Notes under the pieces: model-generated
Database searches by the model: none
Told to the model about the DNA's origin: nothing
Seen by the model: the letters and a program-made list of their open reading frames with translations, nothing else
Translations under genes and position numbers: made by a program
Part shown: positions 8,029 through 15,279 of the stretch, piece after piece
Numbering within the stretch: the stretch's first letter is position 1
How the letters are laid out: the number at the start of each line of letters is the position of its first letter
Assembly (NCBI GenBank): GCA_963800065.1
Contig: CAWCZO010000010.1
Location: forward strand, 310,001-374,000
From: CAWJFJ01 sp963800065
Lineage (GTDB): Bacteria > Actinomycetota > Acidimicrobiia > Acidimicrobiales > UBA8190
Reading direction: 5' to 3'
DNA length: 64,000 bases

Positions 8029-9261
8029 GTGCCAGGCCCACTCGACGGCTTGCGGGTGATCGACGTCGGCACCCGCATCGGCGCGCCCTTCTGCGCCGGC
8101 CTCCTCGGAGAGTGGGGGGCCGAGGTGGTGAAGGTCGAGCAGCCGGGGACGGGCGACTTCATGCGCACCATCGGGCCCTTCGCCGACGGCTACTCCCTCT
8201 TCTGGGCCGTCGAGGGCCGCGGCCGCAAGAGCGCCACCTGCGATCTGCGGACCGCCGAGGGACAGGATCTCTTCCGCCGCCTGGCCGCCACCGCCGACGT
8301 CGTCTGCGAGAACTTCCGCCCCGGGACCCTCGAGGACTGGGGCCTCGCCCCCGCCGCCCTCGCCCCCCATCTGGTCGTCGTCCGCATCAGCGCCTTCGGA
8401 CAGGACGGCCCCTACGCCAAGCGTCCGGGACTGGACCGGTTGGGCGTGGCCTACGGGGGACTGCTCCATCTGACCGGAGAGGCGGACCGCCCCCCCGTCC
8501 GCCCCGGCGTGACGGTGGCCGACTACCTCACCGGGGTCTTCTCGGCCGAAGCGGCCCTGGCCGCCCTCTACCGGCGCGACGCCACCCCCCGTCGCCGTCG
8601 GGAACGTGATCCGGGCCCGTCCACAGCCACGACCCACGGCCTCGGTGCGGTCATCGACGCCTCTCTCTACGGGTCGGTTCTCCGCATCCTCGAATGGACC
8701 GTCGCCGCCTACGACCGCCTCGGCACCGTCCGCCGACGGGAGGGCAACCGCCTGGCCAACTCGGCTCCCCTCGACAACTACCCGACCGCCGACGGGCGGT
8801 TCGTCTGCGTGGTGGCGGGATCGGACGCCAACTTCGGCCGCCTCTGCACGGCCATGGGCCGACCCGATCTCCGCACCGATCCCCGCTTCACCACCCTGGC
8901 CGACAGGGCGCGGCACAGCGACGTCATCAACGACATCGTGGCCGAGTGGACGAGGACCCTCTCGGCCTCCGGGGTCGAAGAGGCCTGCGTCCGCTTCGAC
9001 GTGCCCGTGGCCACCGCCTACACGGCGGTGGAGATCGCCGCCGACCCCCACTTCGCCGCCCGCCACGACCTCGTCACCGTGGAGGACCCCGTCCTCGGGT
9101 CCGTCCGCCAGCAGGCACCGTATCCACGTCTGGTGGGCGAGACGGGCGCCGTCCCGGCCGGCGCCCCTACGCTCGGCGCCGACAACGACGAGGTCTGGTG
9201 CGACATGGTGGGCCTGGCCCCGGACGAGCTCGACGCCCTACGGGCCCGGGCCATCATCTAG
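8029..9261 (+). CDS. CaiB/BaiF family CoA-transferase
   Basis: A 410-residue family III CoA-transferase that moves CoA between carboxylates by way of an aspartyl-CoA mixed anhydride. The N-terminal part shows GPLDGLRVIDVGTRIGAPFCA and GEWGAEVVKVEQPGTGDF. The conserved ENFRPGTLEDWGL follows, and the catalytic Asp should be in VIDASLYGSVLRI. Length is typical. Between residues 188 and 202 there is a poorly conserved, Arg-rich insert (RDATPRRRRERDPGP) just before that Asp. It starts with GTG, 12 bases after the crotonase stop. The acid using this transferase is unknown; family members act on formyl-, succinyl-, carnitinyl-, bile-acid- or methylacyl-CoA. Confidence 0.88.
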   Translation: MPGPLDGLRVIDVGTRIGAPFCAGLLGEWGAEVVKVEQPGTGDFMRTIGPFADGYSLFWAVEGRGRKSATCDLRTAEGQDLFRRLAATADVVCENFRPGTLEDWGLAPAALAPHLVVVRISAFGQDGPYAKRPGLDRLGVAYGGLLHLTGEADRPPVRPGVTVADYLTGVFSAEAALAALYRRDATPRRRRERDPGPSTATTHGLGAVIDASLYGSVLRILEWTVAAYDRLGTVRRREGNRLANSAPLDNYPTADGRFVCVVAGSDANFGRLCTAMGRPDLRTDPRFTTLADRARHSDVINDIVAEWTRTLSASGVEEACVRFDVPVATAYTAVEIAADPHFAARHDLVTVEDPVLGSVRQQAPYPRLVGETGAVPAGAPTLGADNDEVWCDMVGLAPDELDALRARAII

Positions 9262-9321
9262 GGACACAGCGCCATCAGGGACACAGCGGCAACGACGGAC
9301 ACAGCGGCATCCGGGACACGA
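9262..9321. repeat. Short tandem repeat of 17-18 bases between genes
   Basis: The heptamer-plus core GGACACAGCG recurs at 9262, 9279 and 9297, and a truncated GGACACG follows at 9314, so the spacing is 17, 18 and 17 bases. It fills most of the gap between the CoA-transferase stop and the ribosome site (AGGGGAG) of the SDR gene. It has no obvious dyad symmetry. It may be a slippage product or a mRNA element. Confidence 0.7.
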
Positions 9322-9337
9322 CCAGGGGAGAAAGCCA

Positions 9338-10198
9338 ATGGCGAAGGACACGAGTGGGGCCGAGTCACGGATCGCGTTGATCACCGGCGCCTCCTCGGGG
9401 ATCGGCGCGGCGCTGGCCCGCGAGCTGGCGCAGCGGGGCATGACGGTGGGCATCGTGGCGCGCCGCCACGACCGACTGGCCGAGGTCCTCGAGGCGTGCC
9501 GCCTCCACGCGCCGGCGTCGCAGATGTGGGCCGCCGATCTCTCCGATCCCGAGGCCGCCGCCCGGCTGGCCCTGACGGCGTGGGACGCCTTCGGGCACAT
9601 CGACGTTCTCGTCAACAACGCCGGCGTCCCCATGCGCAAGACCATTCCCAACATCACCGCCGCCGACATCGAGCGCGTCATGCGCATCAACTTCCTCTCC
9701 TCCACGGCCATGACCCTGGCTCTCATCCCCCGCATGCTGGCCCGGGCCACCGGGACCATCGTGAACGTGGCCAGCATCGCCGGTCGCTTCGGGGTGACGA
9801 CCGAAGCCGCCTACTCGGCCTCGAAGTTCGCCATGTGCGGCTGGAGCGAGGGCATCGCCGCCGACATGGCGGGCACCGGGGTGACGGTGAAGCTCATCCT
9901 GCCCGGAACGATCGACACCGAGCTGTGGGATCAGCCCGACAACGACCCCCCTCTCTACCGGGGTGACCTCGTCCCGGCCGAGGAGACGGCGGCCGGCATC
10001 GCCGACGCCATCGACGACGAGCACTTCGAGCACTTCCTCCCCGACATGAAGGCGGTGGTCGAGGCCAAGGTGGCCGACATCGACAAGTTCATGGCCGGCA
10101 TGGTGGCCTTCCACCGCTCCCAGCAGGAGGCCCAGGAGAAGGAGAAGGAGAAGGAGAAGGAGAAGGAGAAGGAAAAGGCCGGGGAGTCCGCCCGGTGA
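9338..10198 (+). CDS. Short-chain dehydrogenase/reductase
   Basis: A 286-residue SDR with NAD(P)-binding TGASSGIGAALA near residue 14, the NNAGVP turn, and the Ser-Tyr-Lys triad in VASIAGRF and AAYSASKFA. It should reduce or oxidise a hydroxy/keto group on a pathway intermediate. The ATG at 9338 is supported by a purine-rich ribosome site (ACCAGGGGAGAAAGCC). The C-terminus ends in an unusual run of about seven Glu-Lys pairs encoded by a six-base repeat (10135-10176), which is not part of the fold. The last four bases, GTGA, include the GTG start of the next gene, so the alcohol dehydrogenase is coupled to it. Confidence 0.9.
   Translation: MAKDTSGAESRIALITGASSGIGAALARELAQRGMTVGIVARRHDRLAEVLEACRLHAPASQMWAADLSDPEAAARLALTAWDAFGHIDVLVNNAGVPMRKTIPNITAADIERVMRINFLSSTAMTLALIPRMLARATGTIVNVASIAGRFGVTTEAAYSASKFAMCGWSEGIAADMAGTGVTVKLILPGTIDTELWDQPDNDPPLYRGDLVPAEETAAGIADAIDDEHFEHFLPDMKAVVEAKVADIDKFMAGMVAFHRSQQEAQEKEKEKEKEKEKEKAGESAR
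10135..10176 (+). repeat. (GGAGAA)n microsatellite inside the SDR gene
   Basis: Six perfect GGAGAA units (10135-10170) and one variant GGAAAA encode the charged Glu-Lys tail of the SDR. Because the unit is six bases, copy-number change would alter tail length without breaking the frame. The tract is also purine-only and lies 20 bases before the next gene's start, where it could act as an extended ribosome-binding region. Confidence 0.85.
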
Positions 10199-11445
10199 AG
10201 GCCCTCGTCTTCGGCGCCCCCCCGGCCCCCGACGAGGTGCGGCCGACTCCGGCCGACGATCTCGAGCGCTTCCTCCTCTCCCTTCCCTTCGGGATGCACA
10301 CGGTCGACGACGCCCGCCTGGTCGGCCCCGACTGGGTGGTGACGAAACCCATCCTCTCGGGGATCTGCGGATCCGACGCCAAGCTCGTCATGGGCGACTT
10401 CGGTGAAGGAGACGTCGACAACCCCATGTCCGCCTTCTCGTCACTCCCCCATGTCCCGGGTCACGAGGTGGTGGCCGAGGTGGTCGAGATGGGCCCCCGG
10501 GCCACGGGGGTGGAGATCGGCGACCGGGTGGTCCTCAACCCGTGGCTCACCTGCGCGCCGCGCGGCGTCAGCCCCGTCTGCCCCGCCTGTGCCGCCGGCA
10601 ACCTGAGTCTGTGTTGGAGCTTCACGGAGGGAAAGCTCGGGCCCGGTGTCCACGTCGGCGTCATCACCGACGCCCCGGGGGCGTGGGCCGAGCGGCTCGC
10701 CGCCCATGACTCGATGCTGATCCCCGTCCCTGACGGCATCTCCGACGAGCTGGCCGTCCTCGCCGATCCCTTCGCCGTCTCCCTGCACGCCATCCTCCGC
10801 AATCCCCCGCCGCCCGGGGGCCGGGCCCTCGTCTACGGCGCCGGAGCTCTGGGGGCCACCAGCGTGGCCGCCCTGCGTTGTCTGTATCCCGACGTCGAGG
10901 TGGCGGTGGTGGCCCGTTTCGCCGCCCAGCAGGAGCTGGCCGTGCGTCTCGGCGCCTCCAAGGTGGTGGCCCACGAACCGCGGCTGGCCGTGGTGGAGGA
11001 GCTGGCCCGGTGGTCCGGTGGGGTGCTCCACTCCCCGTTCGACGGGCTCCCCGTCGCCCATCCGGGCGGGATCGACGTGGTCTACGACACCATCGCCAAG
11101 CCCGAGACCTTCGAGGTGGGCGTGCGCGTCCTGGCCGAGCACGGGACCCTCGTCCAGACGGGGGTGGCCACCCCGGGGCGCTGGGAGTGGACGCCCGTGT
11201 ACTTCAAGGAATTGACCATCGCCGGGTCGAACGCCTTCGGGATCGAGGAGATCGAGGGCGTCCGTCAGCACGCCATCGCCCATTATCTCGACCTCACCGC
11301 GTCGGGACGTCTCGACCTTACCGGCATGCTCACCCACCGCTTCCCCCTGGACCGGTGGTGGGACGCCCTCCGGGTACTGGCCCACCAGGACCGCAGCGGC
11401 GCCGTCAAGGTGGCCTTCGAGCCACAGGGTGCCGCTGGTCGCTGA
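10195..11445 (+). CDS. Zinc-dependent medium-chain alcohol dehydrogenase
   Basis: A 416-residue medium-chain dehydrogenase. The catalytic zinc site is formed by GICGSD and PGHEVVAEV, the structural zinc region is CAPRGVSPVCPACAAGNLSLC-like with four Cys, and the cofactor motif is VYGAGALGATS. It starts KALVFGAPP at a GTG that overlaps the SDR stop by 4 bases. It is about 50 residues longer than ordinary family members because of N-terminal and mid-domain insertions. A likely role is NAD-linked oxidation of an alcohol in the same pathway as the upstream crotonase, CoA-transferase and SDR. Related threonine or sorbitol dehydrogenases cannot be excluded. Confidence 0.88.
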   Translation: MKALVFGAPPAPDEVRPTPADDLERFLLSLPFGMHTVDDARLVGPDWVVTKPILSGICGSDAKLVMGDFGEGDVDNPMSAFSSLPHVPGHEVVAEVVEMGPRATGVEIGDRVVLNPWLTCAPRGVSPVCPACAAGNLSLCWSFTEGKLGPGVHVGVITDAPGAWAERLAAHDSMLIPVPDGISDELAVLADPFAVSLHAILRNPPPPGGRALVYGAGALGATSVAALRCLYPDVEVAVVARFAAQQELAVRLGASKVVAHEPRLAVVEELARWSGGVLHSPFDGLPVAHPGGIDVVYDTIAKPETFEVGVRVLAEHGTLVQTGVATPGRWEWTPVYFKELTIAGSNAFGIEEIEGVRQHAIAHYLDLTASGRLDLTGMLTHRFPLDRWWDALRVLAHQDRSGAVKVAFEPQGAAGR

Positions 11446-11483
11446 GCGTTCTCCCGCACCGAGCCGGGCCCCGGAGGCCTGAC

Positions 11484-11489
11484 TACGAT
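11484..11489 (+). promoter_or_regulatory. -10 element for the TetR gene
   Basis: TACGAT lies 10 bases before ATG 11500 and overlaps the other possible start, ATG 11488. That makes 11500 the better start for a leaderless transcript. No good -35 is visible. Confidence 0.4.
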
Positions 11490-11499
11490 GCTCAGCACC

Positions 11500-12338
11500 A
11501 TGGGACCAGGTGGAACGCTCGGTGCCGGCAACGGACGCGCCGACCCGGTGAGCACCCGGTCCGGGACCCCGAAGTCGGGCTCGACGAACTCGGCCGGGCG
11601 GCGGGCCAAGGCGGGCGGGGCGGCCAAACCGGCCGACGTCGCCGGCGAGCCGGCCAGCCGGCGGGCACTGCGTTCCCAGGGGCGCAAGACCATGCGCAAG
11701 CTCCTCGACGCCGCCATGATCGTCTTCGCCCGTCGCGGCTACTACGCGGCGCGCGTCGACGACATCGTCAAGGTGGCCCGGACCTCGCACGGGACCTTCT
11801 ACCTCTACTTCTCCAACAAAGAGGATCTCCTGCGGGCGCTGGTGGCCGAGGCGGGCGAGGTGGTGGCCACCCTCGACACGTCACTCGGCCCCATCGGGCC
11901 CGACGATCAGGGGTGGCGCGAGCTGCGCCGGTGGATGGAGCAATTCTCCGAGGCCTGGCAGCGCTACGCCCCCGTTCTCCGGGCCTGGACGGATCTGGCC
12001 ATGAGCGACGCCGAGCTCTCGGCCCAGGGGCATGCGGCCGCCGGCGCCGTGGCCCAGACCCTGGCCAGCCGGGTGGCCGAGACGGGACCGCAACCGGGCA
12101 TCGATCCCCACGCCGCCGCCGTCGCCGTGGTGGCCATGGTCGAGCGTTTCCACTACCTCCGCCAGTTCGCCGGCCAACCCGTGGACGACCGTGCCCTCGA
12201 CACGCTCACCACGATGGTCCACCGGGCCCTCTTCGGCGGCGGGGCGCCGCCGGCCCGGTATCTGGCCGATGCGGCGGCGGCGACCGTGACGCCCAAGAAG
12301 GCGCGCCCCCCGACGGGGCCAGGGCGAAGAAGTCCTGA
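11500..12338 (+). CDS. TetR/AcrR family regulator, 3' end probably frameshifted
   Basis: The DNA-binding domain reads TMRKLLDAAMIVFARRGYYA then VDDIVKVARTSHGTFYLYFSNKEDLL, a textbook TetR helix-turn-helix. It is preceded by about 55 disordered, Gly/Ala/Lys-rich residues. The ligand domain continues to GGAPPARYLADAAAATVTPKK. In the frame as assembled there is no stop until 13887, which would run antisense through two genes. One extra C in the CCCCCC run at 12305-12311 would instead end the protein at the TGA 12336-12338 with a basic tail GARAKKS. The coordinates given assume that. The C-terminal KKS-like tail is plausible. It is one of two TetR genes here, and a candidate to read the TGAC-N6-GTCA repeats. 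Confidence 0.75.
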
Positions 12339-12350
12339 CGGCCGGTCAGG
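12334..12350. terminator. Small hairpin between convergent genes
   Basis: CCTGAC, a five-base GGCCG loop and GTCAGG form a six-pair hairpin exactly where the TetR gene and the minus-strand CMD gene converge. It has no T tract. It resembles the operator core, but the half-site spacing is 5 instead of 6, and it is not at a gene start. Confidence 0.35.
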
Positions 12351-12762
12351 CCGGTCCCGGCGACGGGGATCCCTCGCCGTGGGCGCTGCGGCCGCGCTCC
12401 CAACCGCGGCGGGCGTAGGGCAACGCCTCCACCGCCGACAACAGGCCGAAGGCGGGCTGGGTCAGGACGATGCTGCCGGCGATCTCCTCCCACGTCGCCC
12501 CCACCTCGGCGGCCAGCATGGCGTGGCGCATCACCCCCGGGGGATTGCGCAGGATCACCGTGCACACCATCCGGATGAGCTCGTGCGTCTTGCGATCGGG
12601 CGCGCTCAGCGAGTCGATCTGGGCCAGCCACCCGTTCTGGGCGTCGTGCAACGCCGGGACCACGGCGTGCAACTCGGCTTCGAAGGGGAAGTTCCAGTCG
12701 TCGCCGGCGACCGGACCGCTGCTCTCCTTGGGGCCCACCTCGTCACCTCCGCCTCCCAGCAT
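12346..12762 (-). CDS. Carboxymuconolactone decarboxylase (AhpD-like) family protein
   Basis: A 138-residue protein of the CMD/AhpD fold, recognised by DRKTHELIRMVCTVILRNP and AAEVGATWEEIAGSIVLTQPAFG. In AhpD-type peroxidase partners the first helix pair carries a CxxC or CxxxH redox motif. Here that place reads RNPPGVMRHA, with no Cys, so a redox role is unlikely and a decarboxylase, lactonase or ligand-binding role is left. The ATG at 12762 has no good ribosome site. GTG 12738, eight codons later, is preceded by GGAGGCGGAGG and may be the true start. It follows the FGGY kinase by 18 bases on the same strand. Confidence 0.82.
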   Translation of the reverse strand: MLGGGGDEVGPKESSGPVAGDDWNFPFEAELHAVVPALHDAQNGWLAQIDSLSAPDRKTHELIRMVCTVILRNPPGVMRHAMLAAEVGATWEEIAGSIVLTQPAFGLLSAVEALPYARRGWERGRSAHGEGSPSPGPA

Positions 12763-12780
12763 GGCAGAGAGGCGGGGACC

Positions 12781-14214
12781 TCACTGCGACGGGCCCAGGG
12801 CGCGAAAGCGCACGTACCTCTTGTCGGCCGCCTCCTGCCACACGGCATCGGGTTCCACCCGGTGTCCCACCCCCGCCCACCGGCGGGCGTCGTCGAGCGA
12901 CTCCTCGAGGCCGGCCGCCATGCGGGCCAGGAAGGCGGCGCCGTACGCCGCCCCCTCCTGCACGGCCACCACGTCCACCGGGAGTCCCGAGGCGTCGGCC
13001 ATGGCCTGCATCCAGGCGGTGACCCGGGTCCCTCCCCCGCTGGCCACGATGCGCCGCGCCTTGATCTGACCGAGATCGAGCATGTGGCGCACCACGAACC
13101 CCGTCGACTCGTAGGCGGCGCGCTCCAGGGCGTCGGCGTCGTGGGTGATGTCCAGACCCTGGAGGGTCGACCGCAGGTTGATGTCATTGAACGGCGCCCT
13201 CTCCCCCCGCAGGTACGGCGTCCACACCGGTACCCGGTCAGGGTGTCCCCGGCGCGGCTCCTCCGGCTGGTCGTGACCGTCGCCCGACCCGGCCCGGTTA
13301 GCCCGCCGGGAGGAGGGCAGGCGCCGCGATCCGTGGAGCAGGGAACGGGCCCAGTCGACGAACAGGGCGCCGGCGTTGCTGGGACCGCCCACCAGCATCT
13401 TCCCCGACACGGTGTGGGGAACCGTCCACAGGCCCGGGGCGTCGATCCACTCGTCGATGACGGCCCACACGATGAGAGTGGCGCCGCAGATGACGAGGAC
13501 GTCGCCGGCGTTCTCCGCCCCCGAGACGATCTGGTCGCAGAAGGCGTCGACCGTCCCGCCGGCCAGGGCGGCGTCGGTGCCTTTCACCGTGCCGGCGCGC
13601 GACCCCATCGGCACGATCAGGGGCATCTGGCCGGCGTCGGCGCCGATGCGTTTCAGCTTGGCCGGATCCCACTGGCCCGCGCTGAGCAGCGACGCCGACA
13701 TCATGGCCACCCCGGAATCGATGGCCGCTACCCCACCCAGGGCGAAGTTGGCCACCGCCTGGGCGGGCCAGTACCCGAAGGCGCCGGGAGCCTCGGCCAC
13801 CGCCCAACGCACGAAGCCCTCGGAATCGGGCAGGACGTCGCTGCCCTTCACCGCCCCTTCGTCGAAAGCCTCGCCGGTCGGTGGTGACACCCGCCCGCGC
13901 CCGTCGCCGTAGAGGAGGCCGGGGGTGCGGGGGCGGCCCCGGCGGTCGACGGCGGTGAGCGACGGGACCATGCTGCAGACGCAGACGGCGTCGAGCGGCC
14001 CGCCCACCGGGTGGACGGCGGCCAGGGCCTCGAGGGGTCCCCGGCGCCAGGCCCGGGCGGCGTCGTGCTCGAGGAGGTCGGGGGCCAGTGAGATCAGGCG
14101 GTGCGGTACCCGGGACCGGGCCAGGACCACGCCCGCGTCGTCGACGGCCACGGCCTTGACGGCCGTGGTCCCGATATCGATGCCTACGGTGACCGAACCT
14201 GACACGGTCGTCAT
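12781..14214 (-). CDS. FGGY-family carbohydrate kinase (xylulokinase-like)
   Basis: A 477-residue sugar kinase. The N-terminal ATPase motif is VGIDIGTTAVKAVAVDDAG at residues 9-27, and the second-domain signature includes RRIVASGGGTRVTAWMQAMAD and the PYLRGERAPFND segment typical of xylulokinases. Between them, near residue 290-310, is a short Arg/Ser-rich loop. It should phosphorylate a sugar or polyol with ATP. The ATG at 14214 lies 8 bases after -10 CATAAT (14228-14223), suggesting a leaderless message. Operator candidate C overlaps the start. It is divergent from a 2-hydroxyacid dehydrogenase, and such kinase/dehydrogenase pairs are usual in pentose or tetrose use. Confidence 0.87.
   Translation of the reverse strand: MTTVSGSVTVGIDIGTTAVKAVAVDDAGVVLARSRVPHRLISLAPDLLEHDAARAWRRGPLEALAAVHPVGGPLDAVCVCSMVPSLTAVDRRGRPRTPGLLYGDGRGRVSPPTGEAFDEGAVKGSDVLPDSEGFVRWAVAEAPGAFGYWPAQAVANFALGGVAAIDSGVAMMSASLLSAGQWDPAKLKRIGADAGQMPLIVPMGSRAGTVKGTDAALAGGTVDAFCDQIVSGAENAGDVLVICGATLIVWAVIDEWIDAPGLWTVPHTVSGKMLVGGPSNAGALFVDWARSLLHGSRRLPSSRRANRAGSGDGHDQPEEPRRGHPDRVPVWTPYLRGERAPFNDINLRSTLQGLDITHDADALERAAYESTGFVVRHMLDLGQIKARRIVASGGGTRVTAWMQAMADASGLPVDVVAVQEGAAYGAAFLARMAAGLEESLDDARRWAGVGHRVEPDAVWQEAADKRYVRFRALGPSQ
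14200..14213. promoter_or_regulatory. Operator candidate C (TGAC-N6-GTCA)
   Basis: CTGACACGGTCGTCAT has the shared core TGAC-N6-GTCA and overlaps the start codon of the FGGY kinase, downstream of its -10. That position relative to the promoter matches candidate A. Because it lies in the first codons (MTTVSG) it could be a chance match, so it is the weakest but one of the eight. Confidence 0.4.
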
Positions 14215-14259
14215 CGTCAGACATTATGGAGGACTTCCAACCTAGAGGGAGGATCGAAG

Positions 14260-15270
14260 GTGGACAGCCGCCCGCGGGCGCTCGTCACCGCCCCCGTACG
14301 CGGGCCCGGACTCGAGCTGTTGCATGAACTGGCCGATCTGGTCATCGACCCCTGGATCGACCAGCAACCCATCCGCATCTACAACGCCGAGCAGCTGGCC
14401 GAGCGCGCCGCCGCCGAGGGGGCGACGATCCTCATCGTCGAAGCCGACTCCTGCAAGGGGGTGGTCTTCGATCTTCCCCTCATCGCCGTGGCCAGCACCC
14501 GGGGGGACCCCACCAACGTCGACGTCGCCGCCGCCACCGCCGCCGGTGTGCCCGTCCTGCGGGCCCCGGCCCGCAACGCCGACGCCGTGGCCGAGCTGGC
14601 CGTGGCCCTGCTCCTGGCCGTCAACCGGGGGGTGGTCCGGGCCGACGCCGACGTGCGCGCCGGGCAGACCTACCGGGACGGGACCATTCCGTACCAGCGC
14701 TTCCGGGCCTGGCAGCTGGCGGGCCGCACCGCCGGGATCGTGGGACTGGGGGCGGTGGGACGGGCCCTGGCCTGGCGGCTCGAGGGTCTCGGTATGCGGG
14801 TCGTCTCGAGCGACCCCTACGCCCCCGACGCCACCCACCGCCTGGAGGAGCTCCTCGAGATCTCCGACGTCGTCTCCCTGCACGCGCCGGTCACGCCGGA
14901 GACGACCGGGATGATCGGCGCCGACCAGTTCGCCGCCATGCGCGACGGCGTCATCTTCCTGAACACGGCGCGCGCCCAGCTCCACGACGGCGATGCCCTG
15001 GTGGCGGCGCTGGGGTCGGGCAAGGTGGGTGGGGCCGGTCTCGACCACTTCGTGGGCGAGAACCTGGCCACCGACGATCCCCTCACCACCTTTGCCAACG
15101 TGGTCCTGGCTCCCCACATCGGGGGTGCCACCTACAACACCGAGGCGAACGGGACCCAGACCATCGCCGACGACCTCGTCCGCCTGCGCGCCGGGGTCAC
15201 GCCACGCCACATCGTCAACCCCGAGGTTCTCGGACGTCTCCGGTCGGCGCCGGCGGCGGCGGCCCAGTAG
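14260..15270 (+). CDS. D-isomer-specific 2-hydroxyacid dehydrogenase
   Basis: A 336-residue NAD-linked dehydrogenase. The N-terminal substrate-domain half is followed by the Rossmann motif GIVGLGAVGRALA near residue 160, and LNTARAQLHDGDALVAAL plus HIGGATYNTEA supply the family Arg/Glu/His region; the His is in APHIGGAT. Closest in pattern to 3-phosphoglycerate or glyoxylate reductases. The GTG start is preceded by GAGGGAGGATCGAAG, a good ribosome site. It diverges from the FGGY kinase and is followed 9 bases later by an acyl-CoA dehydrogenase, so it may share that transcript. A sugar-acid or hydroxyacyl substrate is possible. Confidence 0.87.
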   Translation: MDSRPRALVTAPVRGPGLELLHELADLVIDPWIDQQPIRIYNAEQLAERAAAEGATILIVEADSCKGVVFDLPLIAVASTRGDPTNVDVAAATAAGVPVLRAPARNADAVAELAVALLLAVNRGVVRADADVRAGQTYRDGTIPYQRFRAWQLAGRTAGIVGLGAVGRALAWRLEGLGMRVVSSDPYAPDATHRLEELLEISDVVSLHAPVTPETTGMIGADQFAAMRDGVIFLNTARAQLHDGDALVAALGSGKVGGAGLDHFVGENLATDDPLTTFANVVLAPHIGGATYNTEANGTQTIADDLVRLRAGVTPRHIVNPEVLGRLRSAPAAAAQ

Positions 15271-15279
15271 GCCGGCGCC

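Noticed and set aside
12334..12350. CCTGAC-N5-GTCAGG as a ninth operator
   Set aside because: Spacing is 5 bases and it lies between two gene ends, where a hairpin or terminator fits better.
11488..13887. A 799-codon open frame starting in the TetR gene
   Set aside because: After residue 265 it is antisense to a CMD gene and a sugar kinase and is Arg/Gly/His-rich with no family similarity. It is explained by a frameshift and GC-rich antisense openness.
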